NCBI RefSeq assembly: GCF_000003815.2
Contig: NC_049990.1
Location: 16,466,945 to 16,530,944 of the forward strand
DNA length: 64,000 nucleotides
Origin: Branchiostoma floridae
Lineage: Eukaryota; Chordata; Leptocardii; Amphioxiformes; Branchiostomatidae
Reading direction: 5' to 3'
Made by a program: the position numbers and the translations under genes. The notes beneath the pieces were generated by a model. It worked only from the letters and a program-made list of their open reading frames with translations. It had not been told where the DNA came from and did not search any database. Positions within the stretch are counted from its first letter, which is position 1; each line of letters opens with the position of its first letter. This document shows, piece by piece, positions 42,971 through 57,491 of this stretch.

Positions 42971-43995
42971 AGCCGTTAGTTATTACAAACACCAATCAAT
43001 ATAACCTATGGAGACAACATGACACAAAGTGAATTCGTCTTGTATAGGTATATTGAATAATTATGAAGAAAGAAAGTCTTTTAAGGGTTTTGATTGAGCT
43101 CTACACAGCAAGTACATGGGTGAGATGGAAGAACTGTGCAATTGCGCACGCACTGACAAAGTGCTGTGTAATTTCGGGAATTTTTGCAAACTGGATATAA
43201 CCTTAACAGTAAGCTTAATATTTCTGTCTTTTAGAGTGCAAAAAGACATAAAATGCAGTGTATTTGTAAACTGTCCTCATTAATTATGCAAATTTCCCCC
43301 CTATTTGCATAATTAGCATTTAATCATGTAAGGCATCTCTGAGGCTATCTACATTCTAAATATCATGAAGATCCGTCAACCCATTCACGAGTTATTCCCC
43401 TCTAAAAGAATAATGCAGCAACACATGCCTGTAGAAAAATTCCTGACCTTCCTGCGATATTTTGGGAATTCTTGCCAAACGGTAGCAAAGACTATACTAT
43501 TAGGCTCGCCCCTGAGGCGCCACCAAAAACTAACCTTTAAATGGTAAATTGTTCTGTCAAATGTCATCAAGCGCAAAGCGCATTTCCAAGAAACTCTACC
43601 ACTAGTAAGTCCACCCCCCCCCCCTTATAACCCCCTCACATTTGTGCTGTAGGCTCTGGTCATCTGGCGATGATTCCCAAATATCATGTGGGTACGATAA
43701 AACCCAGATGGAGAAAGGTAACTACTATGATTAAATAAGTCACCACTTCAAAACTACCAAGATATAGAAAAGACATATAAAATCACCAAGAAATGGTTTT
43801 CAATGGTTTAAAGCCTTTCTTTGTATTTGACGCTCCCTATAACTGGCCAATAGGAAATGATTATGTAGGATTTACATATTTATTTGAAGAAGAATTCCAA
43901 ATGACACGCACGATTTGTGTTAACCGATTTTATTCCCTTTGACACCACATCGTACATGAAAAGCGCAGGTTTTAACTAGTAGAGGGAGAAGTCTA

Positions 43996-44210
43996 AGGGC
44001 GTGGTCACATAGGTCGTGCGATCGTCGTACGATCGCTAACTTCGGGCATTTTGGAGGACAATCATGTACGTCTCCTGCAAAGTTCAACTATCTTGGTACA
44101 TAAAATACTGTTTTGGATCCATGTCAGTGCTTGGTTTTGTCACAGACTGCTTGAAAATCCTATGGCATCAAAATCGTACGACAATCGCACGATCTAGGTG
44201 ACCGCGCCCT
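43996..44210. mobile_element. MITE, about 215 bp
   Basis: The ends are imperfect inverted repeats of about 38 bp: AGGGCGTGGTCACATAGGTC at the left, and the right end reverse-complements to AGGGCGCGGTCACCTAGATC, both continuing into GTGCGAT..GTCGTACGAT. No ORF is present and the target duplication is unclear. Confidence 0.7.
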
Positions 44211-44225
44211 ATCTCTACGATGCTA

Positions 44226-44781
44226 AGCCTGGATGCCAGACCCCAGCCCGGTTGTAAAAATATCCATCGTGTGGGGATCTGGTAAGACGACTGTAGAAAT
44301 GTTGTCGAAGGCTCTCAGTAGGAGAACCTATGATTGATGACCCACACACCACGTCGCCAGCCACAACACACAACAGGTGGTTAGCAGGCTATTACAGTAT
44401 CGAATCAATCACGGACTAGATTTGGCTCAATGGTGAAAAACTAACAGTAGAACTTTGTTCAAAACTATATGCTGTATGAATCTGGTTGTCATATTTACTA
44501 AACTGAGGTCTTGAGGTAACCCAACAGGACATGGGGTGTCTTATTTACAGTTAGTCACTTCATCTGCTAGTGGTCACTGTTTTGGATTCAAAAATACAGT
44601 TGGTGGTCGTTAACCAATCATGGCAGAGGTGTAAAATTACCTCCTGCTGATCCTGCTGCTGTTCTATTGGTGGGGATTTGGCTCACTATTTGGGCAAACT
44701 GAGAGAAAGGCCTATCTGGGCTAACCAGGCCCCCACACGATAGATATCTTCAAGATCGGGCTGGGGTCTGGCACCCAGGCT
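44226..44781. mobile_element. MITE, 556 bp, about 50-bp TIRs
   Basis: The left end AGCCTGGATGCCAGACCCCA and the right end (reverse complement AGCCTGGGTGCCAGACCCCA) continue to TATC-ATCGTGTGGGG on both sides. It is non-coding. Flanking TA bases are compatible with a TA-type target but are not conclusive. Confidence 0.75.
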
Positions 44782-45418
44782 ATACGGTGCTGGGAAAGTG
44801 GCCTGCCCGCCCATGGCTACTTCATTAGCGCACGCGGGGGAATTTTTACGGGGTCGGATTTAAGACCAGGCCCCGAAGCCACAAATTTGTCCCGGTGGAC
44901 TGCCGGATACTGCGAGGGTAATTCTCTGTGTTTTTACGGATATGTCACAGCGTCTATTATTCGCCGGGGCCCGGCCGGGCCCAAATATAGCCCGATAGCC
45001 GCGGGGCATCCCACGGGTTCACCTTGGGCCCTTTTTACAATTGTGACCGAAGCATAATGGAAGGTGAACCGTCAGATATTCTTCAGGTAGAGTGGCTTAA
45101 CATTACTATTTTTGCTTTAATACATGAAGTATTTCAGTTATCACCAAAACCTAAAAAATTAACACAACCCGTTTAGTTTAGTATGTATGAGTTAATTACC
45201 GTGGCGATCAGTGCATTAAAATTTTGCATTCTTCTTAAGATCTCGGTCTACAACACCATTATAAGATATTACCCTGGGTAGTCTGATTGAAGCTAGCTTA
45301 TAGCGGCCCACCCAAGATCGCCAGGCCAGCTGGACTTTGCGTTACACAGACCAGCACCCAGTAGCGTAAAGATAGCATTGCTGAGTCTATACTGGAATAA
45401 CATCTCAAACAGCTGGGG

Positions 45419-45637
<219 letters not shown>

Positions 45638-46441
45638 TTATACCTATTATCTCCAAGAAAAATTGACCCTGGTGTGTGAAATTCGCATAACATCTACTAT
45701 AGCCCTAAATATTTCATGGAATTATGAGGTCACCTAACTCTAGTTGCAGCAAGAGTTCGGAGGCCTCGTGCCTCCATGAAATACTCTGATTATGCAGATT
45801 TCACATCTGCATAATTTATGCTTGCTTAAAAATATGTACACCTTTCACTAACTTACACAGGTCACATGGTGACAGCCTAATCATTTACTATATGTACTAA
45901 GACGAAGTAGGACACATTATTTATGCAAATTAGGGACTTATTTGCATAATTAGAATCTGCTTATCTTTCTCCTGCCATAAACTACATATGTTACATGTAT
46001 TTGAGTCCTATATTGGAAAACGCTGTAAATATAGATTTTCCTCATTATTTATGCAAATTAAGTCCAAATTTGCAAATTTTGCATTTCATCATATACATCT
46101 CTGCCACAGGTACCTGCATACCAAATACCATGGAAATCCATCATTCCTATGTTCCGTTATACTCCTTGGAAGATTTTGACAAAAACGCTCCTGCAATTCC
46201 AGAGCAAGCTGCTAGGGGGCCCGAAAATACATTCTAGTGGTGGTCGCCTTCGGTGACCTTCGGGTGCCTTCGCTCGGAAGTTGCCGATCGACGTTCGGCA
46301 CCCGCTCGGGTGATCCCGAGTACATGTACTTCATTTTGAGCCACACTCGTGACATCATCCTGGCAGTATAAAAGCTTGGGAGATCCGACAACAATTCTTT
46401 TGCCTACCGCCTATGCTGTGATGAATAAAAGCAATTCTTAC

Positions 46442-46539
46442 TTCCTCAGCTGCGTCCAAAATGAACGTGTCTTGAGCACAGTCAATCGTCTTCTCTTCAC
46501 CCGCGGCCGCGGTCACGAGAGTCACCTTGTAAGTGACTC
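46442..46539 (-). pseudogene. Ferredoxin exon 2 (46 kb), open frame
   Basis: Minus strand, 98 bp, CCAG acceptor and GTAAGA donor. It encodes V-T-Y-K-V-T-L-V through K-T-I-D-C-A-Q-D-T-F-I-L-D-A-A-E-E, the N-terminal beta-grasp half of the ferredoxin. It has 32 codons against 30 in the 54-kb gene. The exon is intact but belongs to a locus broken in exons 1 and 3. Confidence 0.8.
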
Positions 46540-46799
46540 CTGGTATGCACATAAACAGATTACAATATAAGACATGCACCCTTCATGGTATTTCACATAT
46601 ATTATCAAATATCATAATTTTTTTACTCTGGTTTAAAAGTTGGTCGACAATCAAGCCTCTTGTATGCGAGCTCGCTGTGTTATTTGCATGTGATGAACAA
46701 AATGGCTGACTCATGAGGTCACAAATCATCATGGCGGCGCCCATGGACTGCATGGTAAAATAGTACTTCAGGTCTCTGCTACGAAAACCTGTAGTTAAT

Positions 46800-46905
46800 A
46801 ATGATAATAATAATGATGATGATGATGATAATAATAATGTTAAAATGATAATGATGATGATGATAATAATAGTAATAATGATGATGATGGTAATAATAAA
46901 AAAAA
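46800..46905. repeat. (AAT)n/(ATG)n microsatellite
   Basis: An imperfect trinucleotide tract; it opens a false hydrophobic frame on the minus strand. Confidence 0.85.
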
Positions 46906-47294
46906 AATTCACGTGTCTTAGTGGCAAGTGTGCAGATGGCACACTGGCAGCACCAAATTCGTAGGTGCTTGATAATAATTTCCGACAGCTACCGGAATAG
47001 TTTGATAAGCTTGACAGAGGACAGATTCATGAAATGGACAAAATTGCCACTTGTCAACATCAACAACGTTCATAATCTCCAAGCAGATCCTACGCTAGCA
47101 TAAGATAGCATCAAAAGCTGGCAGAGGAGTATTACTGGCTTAGGAGGGTGTCTGACTACCGGCACATGGCAAATGGACACCTCTTGGCTGACAACACTCC
47201 TTGGCCAGTTTGGTAGTACTACTATCTTATGCTATTGTAGGATCTGCTTGGAGATTACAATGTTCAGAGCGCAAAGAAAGTACTCAAAACTCTT

Positions 47295-47428
47295 CATTGA
47301 CGTCCAATGTCCCCATATCCGGTATCCCACAACCGAGCAGAGTAGCAGCGTCCTCTAGCGGTTTCCCGGAGTAGTACATGATCTGTTGGTCCACGGGCAG
47401 ACCCTCCAGCTTGAAGACTCGCTCCTTG
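47295..47428 (-). pseudogene. FUBI-like exon fragment of the 45-47 kb ferredoxin locus
   Basis: Minus strand, encoding K-E-R-V-F-K-L-E-G-L-P-V-D-Q-Q through P-L-E-D-A-A-T-L-L-G-C-G-I-P-D-M. It is truncated at both ends: the first 25 residues and the terminal R-T-R-G-G are missing. It lies upstream of exons 46442-46539 and 45419-45619 on the same strand, so the FUBI-ferredoxin arrangement predates this copy's decay. Confidence 0.85.
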
Positions 47429-48206
47429 TCATACGATCTTGAATTTTCACATTAATCGACAACATCAAGCAACGCTTTGTGACTAGACTACGCATCCTAA
47501 TACATAACCCCTCCCCGATGCTGGAGTGGGTGTCACCTTCAATCAATCAAACCACCCCCCCCCCCCAACCACCCCCAGAATGCAAAAAAAAGTGGGCGCT
47601 GGTTTTGTAAGGCAGTTGGTTAATTGCTCAGCAAAGTGTCTTAGTGATCTATGTAGAAATGTACGGGTAATGTTTCAGTGAGGCTTGTGACTGCTTGATG
47701 TGGTAGACTGTGTTGGGTGGTCGGCCAGCCAGGTTTGACTGTATTTTCTGGAAACACTTCGATCCTAGAAGAGATCTAGACTTCTTAAGTTAAAATTGTC
47801 TTCTGGGTGGATAACTCAAAAGAATGCATGTATAATAGGACGACCTTGAAGGGCCTAAAAGAACTCAATGAGCATAATGACAAAATAACGAAAATTACGT
47901 TTACAAAAGAATGGCATGTAACAGAACTGGTCAGATCTACCCATCACGTGATCTTCACGTGATAATGACGTAGTGATCAAGAGAGAGATACTGGTTTATT
48001 CGACGCTGTGCCAGTCAACAAGACAGTCACAAGTTCGGAAGAGCAGCTTGGTCCAGTTTAAAAAGAACGGCGAAGCAGCTAAGAAAAGGTAACGAATAGT
48101 AATTCATTCAAAGGGTAGTAGTAGATGGTACGAGGACCCTCGTATATTGTACAGTGTTAAGGGGGAGAAGAACTGAGTGAGCCCGTGAGGATTTGCATCA
48201 GGTTAA

Positions 48207-48532
48207 AGCTAAGGGCACAGCCCGCCGTACGTGCAATTTATCTGTACATTTTTAGGCCACGTCCGCCACGTATTTCTGAAAACTTTCAGGCTGTACAGGG
48301 CAGGCGCGTCGCCCTTACAGGCACGTACGGGGGGAGAATCCGCAGCCCGATGGCACACAAAGTTTTGCCTGCGCGTAAAGTTCTACGGCGTGTCCGCATG
48401 CTCTAAAATCCGTCGGATCCCCTACGAGTTCGTACGGAGGCGTTACTTACCACTTACGAATCCCAAAAGATTGCCCACGTTTTGGCACGTAGACAGCACG
48501 TATTTGCACGTACGGCGGGTTGTCCCCTTAGC
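48207..48532. mobile_element. TTAA-type MITE, orientation 1
   Basis: A 326-bp element has TIRs beginning (A)GCTAAGGGCACAGCCCGCC and ending GGCGGGTTGTCCCCTTAGC, flanked by TTAA (48203-48206 and 48533-48536). The inverted paralogous sequence at 62741-62790 has one TTAA and no insert. The TTAA target fits piggyBac or Kolobok families; which one is not decided. Confidence 0.85.
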
Positions 48533-49771
48533 TTAAGTGAACGTAGCGTGACGTCGCGCGGTGGAAATCATAGTAGGGTGCTCCAGATTAGTACGAGAAA
48601 CAAAAATGATCAAAAAATGTGTGAGTTAAGGTTAACTAGGAGATAATTGGTAACAAAAAGGTAACTTAATTGCCGTTTGCCGCTCTAACTTTTAAATGTC
48701 GACTCATATGTCCCTATATGTGTGTGTCCTGTGGGGTTGGCGGGTAATTACCGTGTCATGCGGCCTTGAAAATCCTTGACTTAAATCCTTCCATCGCCCC
48801 GAATAGCTGTGGTTTGGTGAATATATGTAGGCACGAGCTTTGCACTTGCAAATCTAGTCACCGAAAATGTTAACATCGCTACGCTCAGTTGCCGGTGGAG
48901 GGCTCTCGTTGCGTTTGTGTCAGCTTGGACGTCTCGACCGATTCTAAAACTAGCTCTTACTACTACAACTCCCTATTAGATAGCGGATCAATATGGGCAC
49001 AGAAAAGGACACCTCTTCTTTTTTACAGAGTCGCTGTTGAAGGTTAGACATCCAGGTTAAAAGAAACACCAAAAAGCAGTTACTCAAGCAACTGGATATG
49101 GTTAGTGTTACTGACGAAAACTACTGGATGCTAGTTGAAACGTCTGACCGTTTCCAAGCGTGAGGATCCTTGAGTAACTTCTTTTCGGCGTTGTTGTGTT
49201 TATTTAGAGATTTTTTAGCAGTGTCTTCACATTTTTCGGGCAGTGTGTGACAATGCTGGGGCAGCCCCAGGCAGCTACGCTTTCATGCACGCAAAACGCG
49301 GCTTTCTCACTGTAGTGGACTCTTTCTTCTTTTGTTCAAGAATTATCATTTTCTACAGTATTACGAGCAAAACATCTCACTCAACCGGTCCGTAATCCTG
49401 CTCCAAGGACTTTGAAAAAGTTGTTGGGAGTTGGGATTGGGAAGGGTGTTATATCGTATTCTGGTAGTATTTTGCCTATTTAGCATGAGGTATTACATAT
49501 ACAGATGACAAATACGGCAAACGAATGTGTTCGGATTAAGGGTATAATGACATATATATTGTGAGTGAGAAGGCAAAGGATTTGTTTTATTTGTAGGAGT
49601 TTGAGGCACTATTTTAACTTAAAAGTATTGCATGAATGCTTTTCCTAATGGTGTAATTTCTGATCACGACGTACGCCATAGCTAGACTCCGGAGATCGCG
49701 GATAAATACTCTGTCCTCGCCCTTAATTATTGCCTTAACGCCTTCAACCGCTGTAAACAGTTTAGTGGATA

Positions 49772-49983
49772 CTGTAAAAGCTTTTAAGTTCGCGGGGATT
49801 TAATTTCGCGGTAGCGGGAAAAGAACTGTTCGCAGTGGTTTTAAGTTCGCGGTAGCACCCTGCACTGTAGGCCCTTATTTATACTTCCATAGAAAAATTT
49901 TCGCTGTAGTTTTAAGGTCGCGGTAAATTCGCAACGCGAAAACCTTGAACATAAAACCACCGCGAATATTTCTGCATTTACAG
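49772..49983. mobile_element. TA-type MITE, 212 bp
   Basis: Starts CTGTAAAAGC and ends GCATTTACAG, flanked by TA on both sides. The paralogous site near 52134-52142 reads GTGGATATATCAT with no insert. The interior is rich in GTTCGCGG words. A Tc1/mariner-type non-autonomous element is likely. Confidence 0.85.
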
Positions 49984-50192
49984 TATATCATATGTCGGTA
50001 AGATAGTTGTGGACAACATAGCTTTGCAGTTGCCGCGAAAATAGTTTGACATCTTCACATTGCTATAGCCTGTCATTGTTGGACGTCCTGACTGCCTTTG
50101 TTCCATTTTCTTACGACTAAATTTTAAAATCAGATTTCTGTACAATATGGACACAGGAAGCTTTCAAAAAGTCGCTGTTGTGGCACCATGTC

Positions 50193-52330
50193 AGAATGGA
50201 TTAGTCAAAAGAATAGGTCGTCCTTGAAGGGCCTGAGAGAACTCAATGAGCGTAATGACAAAATGAAGAAAATTGCGTTTACAAAAGGATGGCATGTAAC
50301 AGAACCGGTTAGCTAGTGGATTTACCCGTCACGTGATGATCACGTGATAATAAAGAGAGATACCTGTTTATTCGACGTTGTGCCAGTCAACAAGACAGTC
50401 GCAAGTTCGGAAGAGCAGCTTGGTCCAGTTGAAAAATAACGACGAAGAAGCTAAGAAAAGGTAACGAATAATAATTCATTCGAAGGGGGGGGTAGGAGGG
50501 GAATATTGTACAGTGTTAGGGGGGGGCAAGAACTGAGTAAGCTTATGAGGATTTGCATCAGGTTAAAGCTAAGGGCACAGCCCGCCGTACGTGTAAATCC
50601 GTGCAGACTACTTGCCAAAACTGGGCAATCTTTTGGGATGTGGAAGTGGTAAGTACCACCTCCGTACGAATCCGATGGATTTTGGCGCACGCAAACTCGC
50701 CGTAGAACTTATCGCGCAGGCAAAACTGTGTGCCATCGGGCTGCGGATTCGCCCCCCGTACGTGCCAGTACGGGCGACGCGCCTGCCTTGTAAGCTGTAC
50801 AGCCTGAACGTTTTCAGAAATACGCGGCGGACGTGGCCTCCCAAAAAACGTACGGACAAATTGCACGTACGGCTGGTTGTGCCCTTAGCTTTACGTGACG
50901 TGACGCGGTGGAAATCATAGTACTAGATTAGTACGAGAAACAAAAATGATCAAAAATGTGTGAGTTAAGGTTAACTAGGAGATAGTTGGGGACAAAAAAG
51001 GGTGACTTTATTCCCGTTTGAGCACTCTGCCTTTTAAATGTCGTTCACTGTAGATCCACTGCAGACGATTCATATATCCCTATACATGTGTGTGTCCTGT
51101 GGGGTTGGCGAATAAATACCGTGTCCTGCGGCCTTGAAAATTCTTGACTTAACGCCTTCCGTCGCTCCAAATAGCTGTGGTGTAGTGAATAGATGTAGGC
51201 AAGAGCTTTGCAGTTTCAAATCTATTCACCGAAAATGTTAACATCGCTACGTTCAGTTGCCGGTGTAGGCTTTCGTTGAGTTTGTGTCAACTTGGAGGTC
51301 CCGAACGATTCTAAAACCTTTACCACTCCAATTCCTTATTAGACAGCGGTTCAATATGGGCACAGAGAAGGACACCTCTTCTTTTATACAGAGTCGCTGT
51401 TGAAGGTTAGACATCCAGGTTAAAAGAAACACCAAAAAGCAGTTACTCAAGCAACTGCATATGGTTAGTGTCACTGACGAAAACTACTGGATGCTAGTTG
51501 AAACGTCTGACCGTTTCCAAAACCATATCCAGTTGCGTGAGGATCCTTGAGTAACTTCTTTTCGGCGTTGTTGTCTTTATTTACAGATTTTTTTAGGAGT
51601 GTCTGCATATTTTTCGGGCAGTGGGTGCCAATGTTGGTGCAGCCCCAGGCAGCTACGCTTTCATGCACGCAAAACACGGCTTTCTCACTGTAGTGGACTC
51701 TTTCTTCTTTTGTTCAAGAATCATCATTTTCAACAGTATTACGAGCAAAACATCTCACTCAACCGGTCCGTAATCCAGTTTCAAGGACTTTGAAAAAGTT
51801 GTTGGGGGTTGGGATTGGGAAGGGTATTATATCGTATTCTGGTTGTATTTTGCCTATTTAGCATGAGATATTACATATATAGATGAGAAATACGGCAAAC
51901 GATTAAGGGTATAATGACATATATATTGTGAGTGAGAAGGCAAAGGATTTGTTTTATTTGTAGGAGTTTGAGGCACTATTTTAACTTAAAAGTCTTGCAT
52001 GAATGCTTTTCCTAATGGTGTAATTTCTGATCACGACGTACGCCATAGCTAGACTCCGGAGATCGCGGATTAATACTCTGTCCTGCGGTCTTCATTATTG
52101 CCTTAACGTATTCAGTCGCTGTAAACAGTTTAGTGGATATATCATATGGCGGTAAGATAGTTGTTATGTGGACAAGATAGATTTGCAGTTGTAGCGAAAA
52201 TAGTCTGACATATTCACATTGCTATAGCCGGACGTTGGTGGAAGTCTTGGCTGCCTTGTTCCATTTTTCTTACGACTTCATTTTAAAATCAGATTTCTGT
52301 TCAATATGGACACAGGAAGCTTTTAAAAAG
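50193..52330. repeat. 2.38-kb tandem repeat, copy 2
   Basis: The second copy lacks the TA-type MITE and carries the TTAA-type MITE in the opposite internal orientation (50567-50889). Confidence 0.75.
50567..50889. mobile_element. TTAA-type MITE, interior inverted relative to copy 1
   Basis: It sits at the paralogous position (after GCATCAGGTTAA) and has the same TIRs, but the interior is the reverse complement of 48207-48532. For example, the GGCGACGCGCCTGCC stretch here matches GGCAGGCGCGTCGCC there. The right TTAA has mutated to TTTA. Confidence 0.85.
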
Positions 52331-53383
52331 TCGCCTTTGTCCGTGTCTGCATATGTCTTTGGGACGGCCCCAGGCAGCTATACTCACAGCAAGGACATAG
52401 TTATTACGTAGTTATCTCAGTTTGGTGTGCATCTTATAATGGGGGTCTATAATTAGTAGCTCAACCGGTGGATGCCGTAGCAGCACATGCGCCTTCTTCG
52501 TAGTAGTCTAATATTCATCTACGTTGCGCAGCAGTCTCTGTAGATACTAAGTAAACAAGTCCCACAGGGTTGTATGTTTTGTCTATTTTCCTAAGGGTCC
52601 CAATTGCAAGGGTCAAGAGATTCGAAACCTGTACCTCTTACTCTCCAAGCAGAGGTTAGGTAGGCTCAGGCTGTTTTTATGACGTTGTTTTAGTCGTTTT
52701 TATCGGACTTTCTATTTTGTCATGTTTCTTGAAGTCCGCCGGCAGAGGTTAGACTCCGTCTATTTTTTTACGTTGTTTTAGTCATTTTTATCGGACGTTC
52801 TATTTTGTCATATTTCTTGAAGTCCGCCACCGACTTCTAGGGTCTGAACTAAATTCAGTCAATCTGAAACCGGGCAAAAGCGGTCGATTTGTTCAGGTGG
52901 TCGGTTAGAAGAGTATCGACTCACAACATGCCCAATGCATAGTTTATATGGTTTCCGTTGTGTTTAATGGCAAATAGCAAGCTAGCACACGCGCGTGCAT
53001 TCGCCGCCATCTTTATTTTGAACATAACATTGTAATGGTAGTCAGAATCCGACGCGAGCAGAAAATCGCGCTAGTTATCATAAAAATCGATTACACCTCG
53101 TATTTAAAAATGACGCGGTCTTTATGGGCAGGGATTTGGTCCCAATTTTGGTGGTCGCGGTCGTGTTGACCAGGTGGCCGTTGTGAAGAGGCCGCTTAAT
53201 GCTAACGTCAATGGGAAAAATCTTCGGGACCGAGAAAAGTCGGTCGTAATGGCCAGATGGTCGCTAAGAAGAGGTGGTCGCTTGGGCAGGTTTGACTGTA
53301 ACATGCCACGCCGAAGCCAAGCCACACGGCCTTGTCATCTTTACTGCTATAAAATACACTCTTTAACCTCTGAAATGTTACAG
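52330..53383. other. Upstream region of the FUBI-ferredoxin gene
   Basis: No coding exon is seen. A short internal repeat lies at 52690-52760 against 52775-52830 (GACGTTGTTTTAGTC, ATTTTGTCATGTTTCTTGAAG). A block at 52870-53300 with GGTGGTCG words ends GCAGGTTTGACTGTA, typical of small DNA-transposon ends. A 5' UTR exon and promoter should lie in or beyond this stretch, because the first coding exon begins with an acceptor. Confidence 0.5.
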
Positions 53384-53396
53384 GGAAACCAGCATC

Positions 53397-54739
<1,343 letters not shown>

Positions 54740-56753
54740 GTCACAGCTGTCAGAAATGCAATCCTAGCATGCTGAGCTATATTACCTTACTTCACGCTAC
54801 TGCCTAACGCTAGTTCACCTTTTTCCGCGGGGTGACCTTTATCCGTTGTCTTTAAAAACAGTACATTTAGGAATATTTAGTCTGTAGACTGTGGTTTCAA
54901 ATTTGCAATATTTTCAAAATGTTCCGATTTGAAACCACCGTCCGTCGACTTCATATCCCTAAATACGCTTTTTTACAAACAACGGATAAAGGTGAACCAG
55001 TGTTGCATCTTGGCGATTTTAGTCTGTGTACCACGTTAGTTCACTATTATGTGTGTACTTGCATTTTAATACGCTTGCACTTATGTACCAAATATTGTAT
55101 TAGCCCGAGATCTCCAGAACGCTGTTGGTAGCACTGCAATTTTATTTCGATGCGTTGGCCCTATTAGCTCACCAATACTTAAGATATGGTGTTCATTTTT
55201 GTGATGGTCATAATTGATATGATAGAACTGGTGTAAGAAAAATGTTATGTTTGTATAACCAACTCTTGCTCTGAAAATTGATGATTAGCGGATGACATAT
55301 ACACTGCATTAGAACCAGGCCAATCAGGAACAAGGATTTCTTAGCACATGACTACTTCCTTAGCCAATAAGAATGTGGCGCCACCTGAAAAATACTTGTC
55401 GGTTGACCTTCTGTTTACAGCCTTCGCATTCGCTTACACTCTGTCTATCTGAAAACATGTACGATGTGGTGTCGGAGGAAATAAAATCGGTTAACACAAA
55501 TTGCGTGTGTCCTTTTGATTTCTGTTTGAATAACCCCTACTGGGAGACGAACAACATTGTATGTTCACGATACAATTCTTAAAGAAGTGAATTATGCCTA
55601 GAAATGTACCAAAATTTCCAAGCCTTTCCCACCTTGCCAAAACCCAAAACAATATTTTTGCTTAAGACTTAGTAGTTAAGTGCTTCAAAACATGTTGGAC
55701 ATCTCCCACTGCATACAGAAAAGAAGTCAGCCTCTTCCAAAGGTTAGAGTAGAAATATTTAATTTGATCCATATGAATATATAGAATACAACTCATTGTA
55801 ACGCCCGATGTACCAGCACAAAATGACATCACCCACACCGATGTGCATGCTGCGCTACCCTAAAGCTAGATATTACAGAAATCTTTATTGACGCGACAAA
55901 AGTACAGCGACTTTCGTAAGGTCTACATGTATAACAACTACTTACAGTACAACTTAACAGACATATATGGATATCTATAGGTATTAATAGGTCTATTGGT
56001 TCTACGGTATAAGCATTCGTGGATATATTTGCCTACTTGTACACAGTGAGGGTTATCGCCTCCCAGAATGTAGTTGAATTTATCTACCGAACAGAGAGTA
56101 GCAAATTCTTTAGAGCAAGCGGAAAGTAATGTACATGAAATGTAGCCCCGGCCACAAATTCGTCCCGGGTACGTCTATTTATCGCCGTGTCCCGGGTTGG
56201 ATTTAACTCTTAGTTAAACTAAATCCGGGGCCCGGCCGGGTCCAAATAATTCTATCAATAATCAACGAAACCTAAGAAAGATGAACACTACCTGTTAAGT
56301 ATTTATGAGCTGCGATCAGCGCGGTAAAATAGTGCATTTCTTTTACTCATTCAAACATCCCGGTCTACAACATTTCAAGAAAATACGTATGGGCTACAAC
56401 CGTAATAAATGCACAAGTGCACACCTAGTGAATTGAATAGCCCCACTGCTTTCGCTGCTCTCAGAAGAAACCTCTGGGTGCCTAACTATTTAGGCCTATG
56501 TCATATTTCCTACCCGGGGCCCGGCCGGGCTGTTTGTGGAAACGAAAAATTTAAGTTTATGCCAATAAATATGCACAAGACATGCTGTTGAATTATTTTT
56601 GGTCCATTTTGCGTTTTTGGTATCTTTTATATCTTACTTTTCGTTCCCCCAAACTGACTGGACGGGCAGCTTGGTTGAATTGTGACGTTAGCCTTAGTTG
56701 GACGGGGCGAGCATGGGAACCCCGGTTAAACGATTTGTGCTACTGTCCCATTT
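54740..56753. other. 3' flank of the FUBI-ferredoxin gene
   Basis: No second gene is supported. A 41-codon frame at 55458-55582 (M-Y-D-V-V-S-E-E-I-K) is shared with the inverted arm (58603 onward), and a piece recurs near 43900, so it is more likely a dispersed repeat than a gene. 56140-56260 holds GC-rich GGGCCCGGCCGGG-type repeat. Confidence 0.55.

Positions 56754-57491
<738 letters not shown>

Larger units (their letters stand above)
42971..45240. other. Intergenic with MITEs and dispersed repeats
   Basis: No gene is seen. It contains an ATGCAAAT-family piece (43270-43320), a C-run (43613-43625), a fragment at about 43890-43965 matching 55455-55530 (reversed) and 58680-58740, two MITEs (43996-44210, 44226-44781), and GC-rich repeat at 44800-45060 related to 56140-56260. 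Confidence 0.6.
47815..50192. repeat. 2.38-kb tandem repeat, copy 1
   Basis: Matches 50193-52330 at an offset of about 2378 (for example GCAGCTACGCTTTCATGCAC at 49271 and 51649). It contains MITEs at 48207-48532 and 49772-49983. No protein-coding gene is recognised. Confidence 0.75.

Noticed and set aside
46583-46942. Hydrophobic 119-codon frame resembling a membrane protein
   Set aside because: The isoleucine/leucine run is the translation of the (AAT)/(ATG) microsatellite.
55458-55582. Small gene shared by both palindrome arms (M-Y-D-V-V-S-E-E)
   Set aside because: Part of it recurs near 43900 as a fragment, and no start context, splice site or homology is seen; a dispersed repeat is more likely.
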